From JADKIH01 sp031385005 (lineage in GTDB: Bacteria > Bacteroidota > Bacteroidia > AKYH767-A > 2013-40CM-41-45): DNA of 64,000 bases. Location: positions 1-64,000 of the forward strand of contig JANNBB010000008.1 of the NCBI GenBank assembly GCA_031385005.1, written 5' to 3'. Below are positions 18,801-27,984 of this stretch, in pieces. The translations under genes were made by a program, and so were the position numbers. Position 1 is the first letter of the stretch, and each line of letters starts with the position of its first letter. A model generated the notes under the pieces. That model made no database searches and was not told the DNA's origin. It saw only the letters and a program-made list of their open reading frames with translations.

Positions 18801-19831
18801 AGGTTGCTGAAAAAAATAAGTTGAAAGTCATGTTCGGATTTTGGTTCGAAAACAAAATCGATTATGCAACTGATAAAAATAAGCTGGAAGAATATGAAAC
18901 AGAAGTTTTAAGCACTGTAAAGAAATTCAAAGACGACCCGTCCATATTGTGTTGGACACTTGGAAATGAAGTGTGGGGACTGCTTAAGCAATATTATAGT
19001 CAACCTTACCTGACTGTTGTACGAAACGAATATGTCCGCTTTGTCGAAGGGCTTGCAAAGAAAATCCACGAATTGGATCCCAACCATCCTGTATTTGCTG
19101 TAGGAGAAAACTCAAAAAATTTAGCCGGTGAATTTTATTCCTTCCGAAAACTTGCACCTTCGATAGATGTTTTAGGTATTAATTCATATTATGAGGATCA
19201 AATAAACATACTCCCAAACATACAATACCTTACAGACACCATGCGACCATATGTTGTTTCCGAATATGGACCACATGGATACTGGGATTCCTACTTCTCA
19301 ACTTTTGATGAAAATAATCGGATAGTAGAAAATCCCGGTTCAATAAAATCGAAATTGTATACAGGGCGCTGGGATCAATATATTGAGGGAAAAAAAGGCA
19401 TGAACATAGGCGGTATTGCCTATACGTGGCGAGACAGGATGGAAGGTACATTTACCTGGTTTGGATTGACAGATTATAAAGGTCGCCTGAAGCCGACTTA
19501 TTTTGCATTGAAAGAGAAATGGACCGGAGTAATTGAAAACTATGATAGCACAGATGTTTATATTTATTCTCCAAAGGAAAAAATAAAGGAAGGAGCGACG
19601 TGTACGTTTTATGCAATTACGGAAAACAGTTCAACTGCAAAATTTACATATGAATGGATGCTTTGCGCAGATGATTTTATGATTTATAAAATTAACTTTA
19701 AAATAGAAGATAACGGTAAAAGAGTTGCATTTGAAATCCCTATAGGTAAAAAAGGGCTTAGACTTTATTTATTTGTAGCAGATGAAAATAATGTAACCGT
19801 AAAAACCGCTTCTTTTTCAATATTAAAGTAG
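15830..19831 (+). CDS. Polysaccharide synthase: GT2 fused to GH26-like and GH2/GH5-like domains
   Basis: One 1,333-residue chain carries three enzyme modules. Residues about 95-330 are a BcsA-like processive GT2: KAGN at 167-170, DPDH at 187-190, AED at 276-278 and QQLKW at 314-318 (Lys where QxxRW has Arg). Transmembrane helices lie near 33-53, 62-77, 345-440 and 458-508, and a last one near 549-563 should put the rest in the periplasm. Residues about 585-895 are GH26-like, with probable acid/base E712 in RFAHEMDN and nucleophile E817 in MLSEFGS. Residues about 925-1230 are a GH2/GH5-type barrel, with E1047 in LGNEVWG and E1145 in VSEYGPHG. An Ig-like tail follows. The likely role is synthesis plus trimming or transglycosylation of a beta-glycan, perhaps mannan-like; the polymer is unknown. 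Confidence 0.9.
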   Translation: MRFRLKKLFKQNAKFSILRRKILRKPTKQEKLGIRILIIMSLFAMTLFLIWFFDPGNRGVSWLYWMLTFALLFKMLRWLHEWYHYFAVSYPEPPITINEINWSVDMLTTYCKGEPYDMVLNTLEAMIAVTYPHTTYLCDEANDEFLKAKCLEMGVVHITRELKIDAKAGNINNALKSAKGEICVILDPDHTPFPYFLDVVLPYFQNPKIGFVQVVQAYKNYNENAVAKGAAQQTYQFYGPLMMGMNSYGTTQAIGANCTFRRAALDSIGGHAPGLAEDMHTAMQLHAAGWKSVYVPEVLALGLVPSSISAYNKQQLKWARGTFELLFTVYPKLFRKLDFRQKLHYFTLPLHYLSGFVTLFDILIPVIALLFALPVWKINVPDFLVLFLPLWAMALLIRVYAQRWLAQKHERGMHLVGGVLRMGSWWIFILGFLCTIFRVGIPYIPTPKENEIGNDWKSSIVNIISLVICILAIIIGLQIDWSPYSIFMAAFSLINIICLSYVILIGQQKLLLNLKRKYKGMKSTSAFLRRMFHFAKKGSSVTSSYIRKYAIMLGVVLFVFVSGNEYRIKSYNADYNIAEIVPKVDHLNGGFYTGIYIPEINSVQTLTAAGNVEKMLETHFDIVSIYQSWGPNSIDSFPLDLLNTIRKRGSIPMITWEPYSHNFPQFKKDKNLSVDWRIFDGILSGKFDSYIEAYATQIRNFGEPVMIRFAHEMDNPAYPWSFYGGGNTPEEFINAHRYIVKFFNKIGASNVSWVWNPWEDDNLEKYYPGDDYVDWIGLTNLNYGLANSNGSWVNFEDIYIPFHKKIIDYNKPVMLSEFGSTDFGGNRAEWFKNAFSKIETQYPEIKSIVFFYSDSDKNWGATKWRPKDGSAVINWTFNNDLSSLAFLKNAFDTKPFSEKLNLSTEEVFSEVKSTDYHSKFIKNAYPDFQLIVDNEPFYIKGVAYNVGQDWRDGNIPLVVSRLDEDFSLIKKMGANTIRKYSSDIYNFNTLKVAEKNKLKVMFGFWFENKIDYATDKNKLEEYETEVLSTVKKFKDDPSILCWTLGNEVWGLLKQYYSQPYLTVVRNEYVRFVEGLAKKIHELDPNHPVFAVGENSKNLAGEFYSFRKLAPSIDVLGINSYYEDQINILPNIQYLTDTMRPYVVSEYGPHGYWDSYFSTFDENNRIVENPGSIKSKLYTGRWDQYIEGKKGMNIGGIAYTWRDRMEGTFTWFGLTDYKGRLKPTYFALKEKWTGVIENYDSTDVYIYSPKEKIKEGATCTFYAITENSSTAKFTYEWMLCADDFMIYKINFKIEDNGKRVAFEIPIGKKGLRLYLFVADENNVTVKTASFSILK

Positions 19832-22255
19832 ATGAATGGATTAAAAGGAAAATTGCTTTTCTTTTTTTTATTTCTGTTTTATTTATTCCCTGCAAATTGT
19901 TTTGCTGATACAAAACCGGCAAATTTAATTAGCCGGGAAATTGTTTATTATTCCGAAAAAGCGAGTGAAGTCACAATGGTATGGGGTGTCAATGAATGGA
20001 AAACCCCTCCAGTATATTTGTGGCCCAAAGGGTCCTATTTGAAAGACAATTTTGTCTATTCAGTAATGCATGCAGATAATGATTCATTTCGAATTGTATT
20101 AACTGTTCCCGAAAGAACCAAAATTGATTATGTGCTTTGGCTTTCAAAAGACAAAAAGGGTAATCCTTTTGATTGGTGGGATGATAATTATAAAGACAGC
20201 TATCATGTTTTAGTCACATCCGGAAAAATTAAGTCATTTGATATTAGCTTTGATGAAATTGAAAAAAATCCTCCTTTTAATATTTTAACTTCAGGAATTT
20301 TTATATTACTAAGTGTTTTAGTATGCAATATTATTTTGCTTGTCATTTTTAAGAAGAAATATTTTTCCGGATTTAAAATTTATGACCTGTTTTATTTTTT
20401 CGGACTTCTTCTGGCATTATTTATTTGCATGTTAATTGTAAGAATGCAGCTTAATCACTTGTTTGATTCAAATTATTTTCAACTATTCGCTGCACTTTAT
20501 TCCGACTTTATATTTGTTTCTGCAATTTCCGTCGTTTTTTTCACACTTGACATATTATTTACCGGTACAAAAGCAAAGAAACTAATTAAAATTTCGTTTG
20601 TATTTATTATTTGTATTTCAGCATTATCTACTTTATTCAATATCGAGTTAATACGTTTCCTGGGACGGCCGCTGAATTTTCAATGGCTGTATTACTCGGA
20701 ATTTTTAAAAAGTAATGATGCGATGAATGCATTGTCTGCCAATTTAAAACCCGGGTTTATTTTTAATATCGTTGAAATTGTATTTTCTGTTTTTCTTTTT
20801 GCTTATCCTATAGCATTTGCTCTGCGAAAGCTAATTGATCCGATTAGAAAGACTAAACTCATTTTAGTTGCCGGAGTATGTAGTGTTGTTTTTTTGATAA
20901 CCGGAATCTTTCAGCAAAGATCAATACGTTTAAGAAAATCGCATATCGAAAATCCAGTAATCGCATTTACGTCTTCCTATTTTACTTCTTCTAAAATCCC
21001 TGATTTATTTACAATGAATATTCCGGATTCTATTAGGAATGAGGTTTTGTTGATGCACCAAATCGATACTGTGATACCTTTTATCGACAAAAAAATTAAG
21101 CATGTAATTGTTTTTGTTTTGGAGTCCACTCCTGCAGAATATCTAAGTGTTTATAATAAGCAATATGCTGTTACTCCCAATCTTGAGAGATGGATGGCTC
21201 ATGCTAAAATATTTGATAATTTTTACGCGCCGGCTCCTTCAACGGTAAAATCACTTTTTACAATTTGTTCAGGTAATTATCCATGGATTAGTTATAAAGC
21301 ACTGACCGGCGAATACCCTGATTTGAAAGTGTCTACAATTGCTTCTGTTGCTAAACAATACGGTTATAAAAGTTCTGCTTTTAGTTCAACTTCCTGGGAT
21401 TACCTGAAAATGGAAAGTTTCTTGTTAAATCATGAGTTTGCTCCTGTTGTTAATTATAGAGATTTTGAATGTGAGGGATTAGCATTTACTTCTCGATGGA
21501 ATTTAATGGATGGTGTTGAAGATGTTTGTACGACTAAGCAACTTTGTAATTGGATTGATACCAATCAGGAAACACCAACTATTTCAATCCTTTGGACCAT
21601 GCAAACTCACTATCCTTATTTTTATTCCGGAGTGGAAAAGCAATATGTAGAAAGCAATCCTGAGCTTAACAGGTATCTTAATGCACTAAATGATGCCGAT
21701 CGCTCGTTTGGCGAACTCATGCAATATCTCCGGTCAAGTAATTTGTTATCGCAATCAGCTGTAATCGTAATTGGCGATCACGGAGAAGCGTTCGGAAGGC
21801 ATGATCAAACAACACATGCATCTGAAATCTATGAGGAAAATGTCCACATACCCTGCATCATTTTTCAGCCGGATTTATTTCACGGTGAAAGAGATCAGCG
21901 TATTGCAAGTTTGATTGATATAGCCCCTACAATAGCTAATCTTACCGAAATGAAAACGGCTGATGAATGGCAGGGACGAAGCTTACTAAGTAATATCAGA
22001 AAAAACAGAACCTTCTTTTTCAGTCCGTATTCTGATTTCCTCTTTGGAACCCGTTATAATAATTGGAAGCTTATCTACAACGCAAGTATTCACGAATTTG
22101 AATTATATGATTTGGAAAAAGATCCCCTTGAACAAAGGAATCTATCCGAAGACCATCCTGAAATTGTACAACTGCAATACAATTATATAGCAGCATGGGT
22201 GCAAATGCAGGATTCAGTAATTAACAAATATATCAACCGGACGATTAAAAAATAA
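19832..22255 (+). CDS. LtaS-like sulfatase-fold phosphotransferase with N-terminal glycan-binding-like domain
   Basis: The start codon follows the stop of the synthase gene with no spacer, so the pair is certainly one transcript. Of 807 residues, 1-25 are a signal peptide and about 30-135 a beta-sandwich resembling carbohydrate-binding modules (VWGVNEWKTPP, aromatic rich). About five transmembrane helices follow between 150 and 370, then an alkaline-phosphatase-superfamily domain of the LtaS/sulfatase group. Probable metal ligands are E431 in ESTPAEY, T471 in PSTVKS (nucleophile position) and D649-H650 in VIGDHGEAFGRHD. This group transfers phosphoglycerol or phosphoethanolamine, or cleaves sulfate. 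Fusion context suggests it decorates the neighbouring polymer; substrate is inference. Confidence 0.85.
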   Translation: MNGLKGKLLFFFLFLFYLFPANCFADTKPANLISREIVYYSEKASEVTMVWGVNEWKTPPVYLWPKGSYLKDNFVYSVMHADNDSFRIVLTVPERTKIDYVLWLSKDKKGNPFDWWDDNYKDSYHVLVTSGKIKSFDISFDEIEKNPPFNILTSGIFILLSVLVCNIILLVIFKKKYFSGFKIYDLFYFFGLLLALFICMLIVRMQLNHLFDSNYFQLFAALYSDFIFVSAISVVFFTLDILFTGTKAKKLIKISFVFIICISALSTLFNIELIRFLGRPLNFQWLYYSEFLKSNDAMNALSANLKPGFIFNIVEIVFSVFLFAYPIAFALRKLIDPIRKTKLILVAGVCSVVFLITGIFQQRSIRLRKSHIENPVIAFTSSYFTSSKIPDLFTMNIPDSIRNEVLLMHQIDTVIPFIDKKIKHVIVFVLESTPAEYLSVYNKQYAVTPNLERWMAHAKIFDNFYAPAPSTVKSLFTICSGNYPWISYKALTGEYPDLKVSTIASVAKQYGYKSSAFSSTSWDYLKMESFLLNHEFAPVVNYRDFECEGLAFTSRWNLMDGVEDVCTTKQLCNWIDTNQETPTISILWTMQTHYPYFYSGVEKQYVESNPELNRYLNALNDADRSFGELMQYLRSSNLLSQSAVIVIGDHGEAFGRHDQTTHASEIYEENVHIPCIIFQPDLFHGERDQRIASLIDIAPTIANLTEMKTADEWQGRSLLSNIRKNRTFFFSPYSDFLFGTRYNNWKLIYNASIHEFELYDLEKDPLEQRNLSEDHPEIVQLQYNYIAAWVQMQDSVINKYINRTIKK

Positions 22256-22290
22256 GATAGCGCATAAGATTATTGGAGATTTGCCAAACT

Positions 22291-22537
22291 CTCCGTGTAA
22301 CTCCATGCCCTCCGTGTCTCCACGGTAATTTTTAAAAAAGCTAAGCGTCACGGCAAATGCAAATTATATCGAAAACTCTATGAAGGTTTGTGCAAGTATT
22401 TTTTAAACCATGGATGCACGGAGGACATGGAGTTACACGGAGAGTACGATAGCCTCCGTGTAACTCCGTGTTCTCCGTGCCTCCATGGTAATTTTTAAAA
22501 CGCCAAGCGTCACGGCGCATGCAAATTATATCGAAAA
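22291..22537. repeat. Direct repeat pair enclosing a 36-bp-stem palindrome
   Basis: Copies at 22291-22375 and 22454-22537 share the pattern CTCCGTGTAACTCC... and end in GCAAATTATATCGAAAA. Between them, 22408-22443 is the inverted form of 22454-22489, matching at 33 of 36 positions around a 10-nt loop. The block fills the gap between two convergent genes (22255 and 22662). It could serve as a bidirectional terminator, but duplication of the whole unit suggests a dispersed REP/BIME-like element. Confidence 0.8.
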
Positions 22538-22661
22538 AAGCTGACCATTTGCAGTATAGTTATATAGTGGAAAAGTAAGTTTGTAAATGCCGGCTATTAT
22601 TTTTACCGGACAACAAAGATAAATCTATTGTTCTGTTACTCTGAAAAAGACTAAGATCTGA

Positions 22662-25424
22662 TTAATTCTTTATCACCTTAAAAATGGAAATTTTATTTTC
22701 AACCTCGATTTTTAAAAAATAAATGCCCGAAGCTCGTTCCCGAAAATTAATTTTGATCGTGTTTTTATTTTCAGAATAATCTTTTTTTGCCTGTAGGGTT
22801 TTTCCCAACAAATCTAAAACTGTAACATTTGTCTCCCCGGAAATTTTTTGTTTAAAATAAACAGTCAACTCGTCACCAACAGGATTAGGGAAAATTTCAA
22901 TTTCTGAAACTGACAGGGAAAGCGGTTTAGGAAAAGGCGAAGCACATATAATAAAATTTACATTGATAGCATCGAATCCTTCACAGCCATTGGAATCGGT
23001 TACGAGAACTGAATACATTCCGCTCGTTGTAACAGTCAGGGTTTGATTGCTGCTATTGTCATTCCATAAATAGGAGCTATAGCCCGGACCGGCATCCATC
23101 GTATAGGGTGTTCCAATGCAAGGTAGCGTATCGGGACCCAGTTCAATTGCAGGTGAGGAAAATTCATAGCCGATCGTTGTTATCGCAAAAGCGCGACAAC
23201 CCAAATAGTCCTCAACCATTACGGTATAGGTTCCCGGCTCCAGGGTTGTAGTGGTGGCAGTTGTATCGCCATTTGGCCAAAGATAAGAGTGGGGTGGAGT
23301 GCCGCCGATTGCAACGACAGTAGCAGAACCATCTTCACCCGACTGACAAGTAGCATCTTGCACATTGGTAATAGCAGCAGAAATACCGGCTGAATTAGCA
23401 ACAATAATCGATAGTGATTGAGAACATCCCGTACCTAAATCATATGCAGTAACGGAATATAATCCGGGAGGGAGACCTCCAATTGATGCGAGGGTAGTAT
23501 CATTCGGCGGACTCCAGTGATAGGAAAACCCACCCACACCACCGGAGTGTCCGACAGTCACTGTCCCATTGTTTGTTTGGCAGGAAGCAGGGGTTTGGTC
23601 GATGGTGAAGGTGATTGGAGGAGACGAAGCGACAACAGCACTTTCAATAGCTGAACATGCATGATTGTCAGTAACTGTAATCTGATAGGAGCCCGGTAAA
23701 AGACTGTCAATATTGGCAGTTGTTTGTATCGGTAGAGTGTTCCAGTTGTATGTATATATTCCGGATCCACCGGTAACATTTGCAATTGCACTTCCGAAAA
23801 CGGAGCCGCAACCCGCATTTTGAGTTGTGATATTTACATTTATCGGAGTTGGTTGAGAGATGTTAAAATAATGCTGCGATGTGCAACCCAAAGCGTCAAT
23901 TACATTCACAGAATAATTTCCTGTGCTTAAATGCGAAATAGGATTATTCGTTAAAATAGCCCCGTTTGGCAATGTCCAGATGTATTGATAAGGTGGTGTT
24001 CCAAATACACTGATTGAAGCAGAACCATTATGCGATCCATAGCATTGAACAGTGGGTGTAGCCGTTAATGAAGTATTCAAATTTGAAAAACGAATTATGA
24101 TATATGCTGTGTCACACATGCAAGTGTTATCTTCTATCAGATATTGAATTGAATCAACACTGCAGGAGTTATTTATGTTTGTGTAACTTATTTGATTTCC
24201 GGAAATCACTGCTGTTCCATAATTAGGTCCGGAAACAATCGAAGTTAGTGATATAGTATCACCTTGAGGATCGTAGTCATTCAAAAGTGGACTTATTACA
24301 ATTCCTCCTGATGTCATAGAAACTGTGTCCAGATTAGCTACAGGTGGATCGGGCACCTGCAAGAATTCGGGGAATCGCCTTACCTCTCCGTTAAAATTTC
24401 CCGGGTTAGTAATAGTAGAATAGCCGCAGGCATTTCCAACAGCAGATAAATTAGCATTCAAAATTTGCGATAAAGGGTTTGTTGTGTTATAAGTGTTAAT
24501 AAAATAAGTTATTCCATTGGGAGCGGTTTTAACGTCATGAGCATAGCAGCAGGTATTCATATTAGTCCATGTGCTAGTATTAAAGTCGTATTGCCATAAA
24601 TAGAGATTAGTAGTACCAAGTCCGGCATAAATTTTAGAACCATCCGGTGAAAAGTTTCCGACCCATGCACTTAGGTTTCCTGTATAAAGCTGTTGTTCAT
24701 TATTAAGTATGCCGGTTAATGGGTCAAAGTCAAATAGTGTTACTTTTAAATTATTGGTTCCCATATTAAAAAGCTTGCGGGTATTCGAATTATATTCCAT
24801 GGCCCAGCTACGTCCGGAATTTGAAAAATTGTATACTACAGGACCGACAAATCCTGTTGGTGTAATTTCGAAAACATGGTAAGTGGCTGAGTTTATAAGG
24901 TGACCGATCAGCCAATAATTATTGCTGTTTGACTTTGGGATAATTCTCATCGCCTGATGATAGTTTGGTCCATTCAGATATTGATTTTTAACAGTTACCT
25001 GCCCCAAAGGATTTGTGCTGAAATCAACAATAGAATAATAATAACTCCCCGGTGTATTATCCCATGAGGAGTTTGATATTACATAGTATTCACTGCATGT
25101 TCCCGGCTTTTTACATATTTGAACGCATTGTGATCCTGAGTAATTAGCAAGTAATCCTGAGCCATTGGCCATTATGGAATGATTTTTATCGATGACAGTA
25201 ATGCCGTCGGTATAAAACAAAAGTTCACCGGAGCATGGATCATTGGCTACAGCCATTCCTTCAAACCCAACACCCGGATATTTATTGCTGATTTTTACAG
25301 GTGTATTCTGTGCATTGAAAATTATTCCATCCGTTCCATCACCGAAATACCAGTTTTTATCTTGGTGTTGAGCGGATGAAATCGTAATAGTTAATAGAAA
25401 GAAACAGGTAATAAATTGCTTCAT
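22662..25424 (-). CDS. T9SS-secreted SprB-repeat protein with beta-propeller-like N-terminus
   Basis: The 920-residue product starts with a signal peptide (MKQFITCFFLLTITISSAQ). Residues about 25-350 look like a WD/propeller-type fold (WYFGDGTDGIIFN, GELLFYTDGITVID, SPDGSKIYAG), common in Bacteroidota adhesins. Residues 360-445 are a cadherin-like domain (NDYDPQGDTISL). About 450-780 hold four or more SprB/PKD-like repeats (CYGSHNGSASISVFGTPPY, LPPGLYSVTAYD). The last 75 residues are a type A sorting domain: IEIFPNPVGDELTVYF and ASGIYFLKIEVE. It is expected to be secreted by T9SS and attached to the cell surface, as an adhesin or gliding-associated protein. It stands alone on the minus strand. 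Confidence 0.85.
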   Translation of the reverse strand: MKQFITCFFLLTITISSAQHQDKNWYFGDGTDGIIFNAQNTPVKISNKYPGVGFEGMAVANDPCSGELLFYTDGITVIDKNHSIMANGSGLLANYSGSQCVQICKKPGTCSEYYVISNSSWDNTPGSYYYSIVDFSTNPLGQVTVKNQYLNGPNYHQAMRIIPKSNSNNYWLIGHLINSATYHVFEITPTGFVGPVVYNFSNSGRSWAMEYNSNTRKLFNMGTNNLKVTLFDFDPLTGILNNEQQLYTGNLSAWVGNFSPDGSKIYAGLGTTNLYLWQYDFNTSTWTNMNTCCYAHDVKTAPNGITYFINTYNTTNPLSQILNANLSAVGNACGYSTITNPGNFNGEVRRFPEFLQVPDPPVANLDTVSMTSGGIVISPLLNDYDPQGDTISLTSIVSGPNYGTAVISGNQISYTNINNSCSVDSIQYLIEDNTCMCDTAYIIIRFSNLNTSLTATPTVQCYGSHNGSASISVFGTPPYQYIWTLPNGAILTNNPISHLSTGNYSVNVIDALGCTSQHYFNISQPTPINVNITTQNAGCGSVFGSAIANVTGGSGIYTYNWNTLPIQTTANIDSLLPGSYQITVTDNHACSAIESAVVASSPPITFTIDQTPASCQTNNGTVTVGHSGGVGGFSYHWSPPNDTTLASIGGLPPGLYSVTAYDLGTGCSQSLSIIVANSAGISAAITNVQDATCQSGEDGSATVVAIGGTPPHSYLWPNGDTTATTTTLEPGTYTVMVEDYLGCRAFAITTIGYEFSSPAIELGPDTLPCIGTPYTMDAGPGYSSYLWNDNSSNQTLTVTTSGMYSVLVTDSNGCEGFDAINVNFIICASPFPKPLSLSVSEIEIFPNPVGDELTVYFKQKISGETNVTVLDLLGKTLQAKKDYSENKNTIKINFRERASGIYFLKIEVENKISIFKVIKN

Positions 25425-25622
25425 TGAAATTTTTTAAAAAATAGTATTTAATAATCCTCAATATGCAAATTACAAAAAAAATTGAATTTTCATGTGCAAA
25501 ATGAAAATAATGTTTGTCGGAATCGTTCTGATTAATCAGATAAACAAGGGATAAATCACGTTTAACTTAGCTTTATTTGAAACAATAAATAGCATAAAAA
25601 ATGCGAGAAGGGCAGAATTAAT

Positions 25623-27089
25623 TTATCGTTTAATTTTCGGAATGTATTTATGAAACTCAGGAACAAGTTTCAAGAAATATGTTCCTGCAACATATACGCC
25701 CAGAATAATCAGTGACCTGTAAAATATATTCAGAAAAGGGGAATTTGTATGCGGCAGTAAATAATTAAGAAGTACACCCGAAAGAATCAATAATAATATT
25801 TTAAACATTGTTTTATCGTATGGCTGTAATTTATAACCCCGTAAAATGATTATATATCTGGAAATAGCATATACAATTATCGTTATGGCCGTTGCCAATG
25901 CAGATCCTTCCAAACCATATCGTGGAATTAAAAACATATTAAGTGCAAATGCCATGGCGGCCATTAAAATTACAAGTATACCACCTAGCTTATAATACTT
26001 AGAATTAAAAATTAAAGAAGTATTTGAACCTCCTGCCATGTTGAGTAATGTGCCGGTGCTGATAATTAAAACAACATTTATTCCTTTTTCATAGCCTGCC
26101 GGAAGTAGAGAAAGTAAATCTGCTATGTTTAAATTGACTGCCAGGTAAAGTGCGCCACCAATGAGAAATAAATAACGTGAAGATTTATAATAAATATCTT
26201 CGATCTCTTTATGGTTATTTAAGGCAATGGCATTGGATAGTTTTGTATAAGCAATCCTATCGAGCGAGTTTAAAGGGGCTTCTATTACTGTCGGAATGAA
26301 TACAACTATGCTGTAGATGCCTACATATTCAATTGGCATGTATTTTCCAATCATTATCGAATCCAGGTATTTTAAACCTAAAGATGCAATACCTGCAAAG
26401 GACAAGAGAAAACCATAACTCATCATTTTTGTTAAATTCTGTTCTCGTAAAAAGTGTTGATCAACTCGAAGTCGAGGCGAGTCAATTTTAAAAACATAAG
26501 AAAGAAGCAGAGAAAGTTGTAATGCGTAAATTCCAACATAGAATAAGATAAGCATATGTAAATCAATCCATCGAATAAAATACAAATAGATAATTGCAAT
26601 GGTTAATAATCTGACAAAAACATCATTCAACAATGATGGAATAGTTGTTTTGAATAATGAAAAGCAATAGGTATTTAAGACAGTAATAAAACCAAGGACA
26701 ATCGAAAAAGGAAGTATGTAGTTGTAATAATCAGTAAATAATTTTGAGTGCTCAATATAATGCCCGATTATTTCTTGTTTAAAAACGGAAAGCAGAGCAT
26801 AAATAACTATTCCACCAACTATCGGAAATATCAAAATAAATCCTAAGAAGCCATAGTGACCTTCCTCTTTATTTCTAAAAACCGGGAAATACCTGACTGT
26901 TATGCTTGTAATACCCAAAGGGATTATTGATGCCACAAGAGATGAAAATGCAAAAAGCACTCTTATTAACCCGACTTCCTCTTTAGATAACAGAAACGGT
27001 TGAACAATAATCAAACTGACGAAACCAATGATAATACCCAAATAGGTAATTATCGTGTTCTGGATTCCTTGTTTCTGTATAATCCCCAA
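25623..27089 (-). CDS. Wzx-type oligosaccharide flippase (MATE/MOP superfamily)
   Basis: The 488-residue protein is hydrophobic throughout with about 12-14 transmembrane helices. It begins GIIQKQGIQNTIITYLGIIIG, typical of the polysaccharide biosynthesis protein family (Polysacc_synt), and keeps the mid-protein repeat of the fold (MIGKYMPIEYVGIYS, GLEGSALATAI). It would flip lipid-linked oligosaccharide units across the inner membrane. It is divergent from the CDP-sugar operon starting at 27166; the 76-base gap must hold both promoters, which suggests joint control and a shared glycan product. Confidence 0.85.
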   Translation of the reverse strand: MGIIQKQGIQNTIITYLGIIIGFVSLIIVQPFLLSKEEVGLIRVLFAFSSLVASIIPLGITSITVRYFPVFRNKEEGHYGFLGFILIFPIVGGIVIYALLSVFKQEIIGHYIEHSKLFTDYYNYILPFSIVLGFITVLNTYCFSLFKTTIPSLLNDVFVRLLTIAIIYLYFIRWIDLHMLILFYVGIYALQLSLLLSYVFKIDSPRLRVDQHFLREQNLTKMMSYGFLLSFAGIASLGLKYLDSIMIGKYMPIEYVGIYSIVVFIPTVIEAPLNSLDRIAYTKLSNAIALNNHKEIEDIYYKSSRYLFLIGGALYLAVNLNIADLLSLLPAGYEKGINVVLIISTGTLLNMAGGSNTSLIFNSKYYKLGGILVILMAAMAFALNMFLIPRYGLEGSALATAITIIVYAISRYIIILRGYKLQPYDKTMFKILLLILSGVLLNYLLPHTNSPFLNIFYRSLIILGVYVAGTYFLKLVPEFHKYIPKIKR

Positions 27090-27165
27090 TATGAAAAATA
27101 TTTATACTTTTGGCGCTATCTTAAGTTGAGGCAAATATAGTAGTAATAAGGCATTATTTTTAGCA

Positions 27166-27942
27166 ATGGAAGTCGTTATTTTATGTGGCGGTCTCGGTAC
27201 CCGTTTAAAAGAAGAAACCGAATTTAAGCCCAAACCAATGGTGGAGGTTGGTGGCCGGCCAATCCTTTGGCATATTATGAAAACATATGCCCATTATGGT
27301 TTCAATAAATTTATCCTTTGTTTGGGTTATAGGGGAGATGTAATAAAGAATTACTTCTACAATTACGAAATACGAAACAACGATTTTACCCTTACACTTG
27401 GCAGTAATGATGTTAAGGTTCATCAACATCATAATGAACAAGGTTGGGAAATAACTTTCGCCGAAACAGGGGCATTAAACATGACGGGCTCACGCGTAAA
27501 ACAAATTCAGAAATATATTAAAGGAGATTCTTTTTTTCTCACCTATGGCGATGGTCTTTGTGATATTAATATCAATGATCTCGCAACCTTTCACAAAGAG
27601 CATGGAAAAGCCGGTACTGTAACGGGTGTTTTGCCTCCTTCCCGTTTTGGTGAATTGAACACTGATGGCAAATTAGTTACGTCTTTTATGGAAAAACCGC
27701 AAATCCATGATGGAGGACTTATCAATGGTGGTTATTTTGTTTTTGACAAAAAAATCTTTGATTATTTGAGCGAAGATGCCTCTTGTGTCCTGGAACGGAA
27801 CCCTTTAGAGACACTTGCCGAAACCAGGCAATTATGTGTTTACGAACACCGGAAATTCTGGCAATGTATGGATACGTATCGCGATTTTGAGTACCTGAAC
27901 GGTTTGTGGAGGGACGAAAAAGCAGAGTGGAAAGTCTGGTAA
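27166..27942 (+). CDS. rfbF: Glucose-1-phosphate cytidylyltransferase
   Basis: The 258-residue enzyme converts glucose-1-phosphate and CTP to CDP-glucose. The N-terminal nucleotidyl transferase motif GGLGTRLKEETEFKPKPM, the active-site segment YGDGLCDI, and the RfbF-typical QCMDTYRDFEYLNGLW near the C-terminus are all present, and the length equals the family norm. It is the first gene of a closely spaced operon with rfbG 42 bases downstream. CDP-glucose is the entry point to CDP-3,6-dideoxy and branched sugars of O-antigens. Confidence 0.95.
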   Translation: MEVVILCGGLGTRLKEETEFKPKPMVEVGGRPILWHIMKTYAHYGFNKFILCLGYRGDVIKNYFYNYEIRNNDFTLTLGSNDVKVHQHHNEQGWEITFAETGALNMTGSRVKQIQKYIKGDSFFLTYGDGLCDININDLATFHKEHGKAGTVTGVLPPSRFGELNTDGKLVTSFMEKPQIHDGGLINGGYFVFDKKIFDYLSEDASCVLERNPLETLAETRQLCVYEHRKFWQCMDTYRDFEYLNGLWRDEKAEWKVW

Positions 27943-27984
27943 AATTATTATTATCTTTCCCTTGTATCCGCAAGGAAATTAGCA

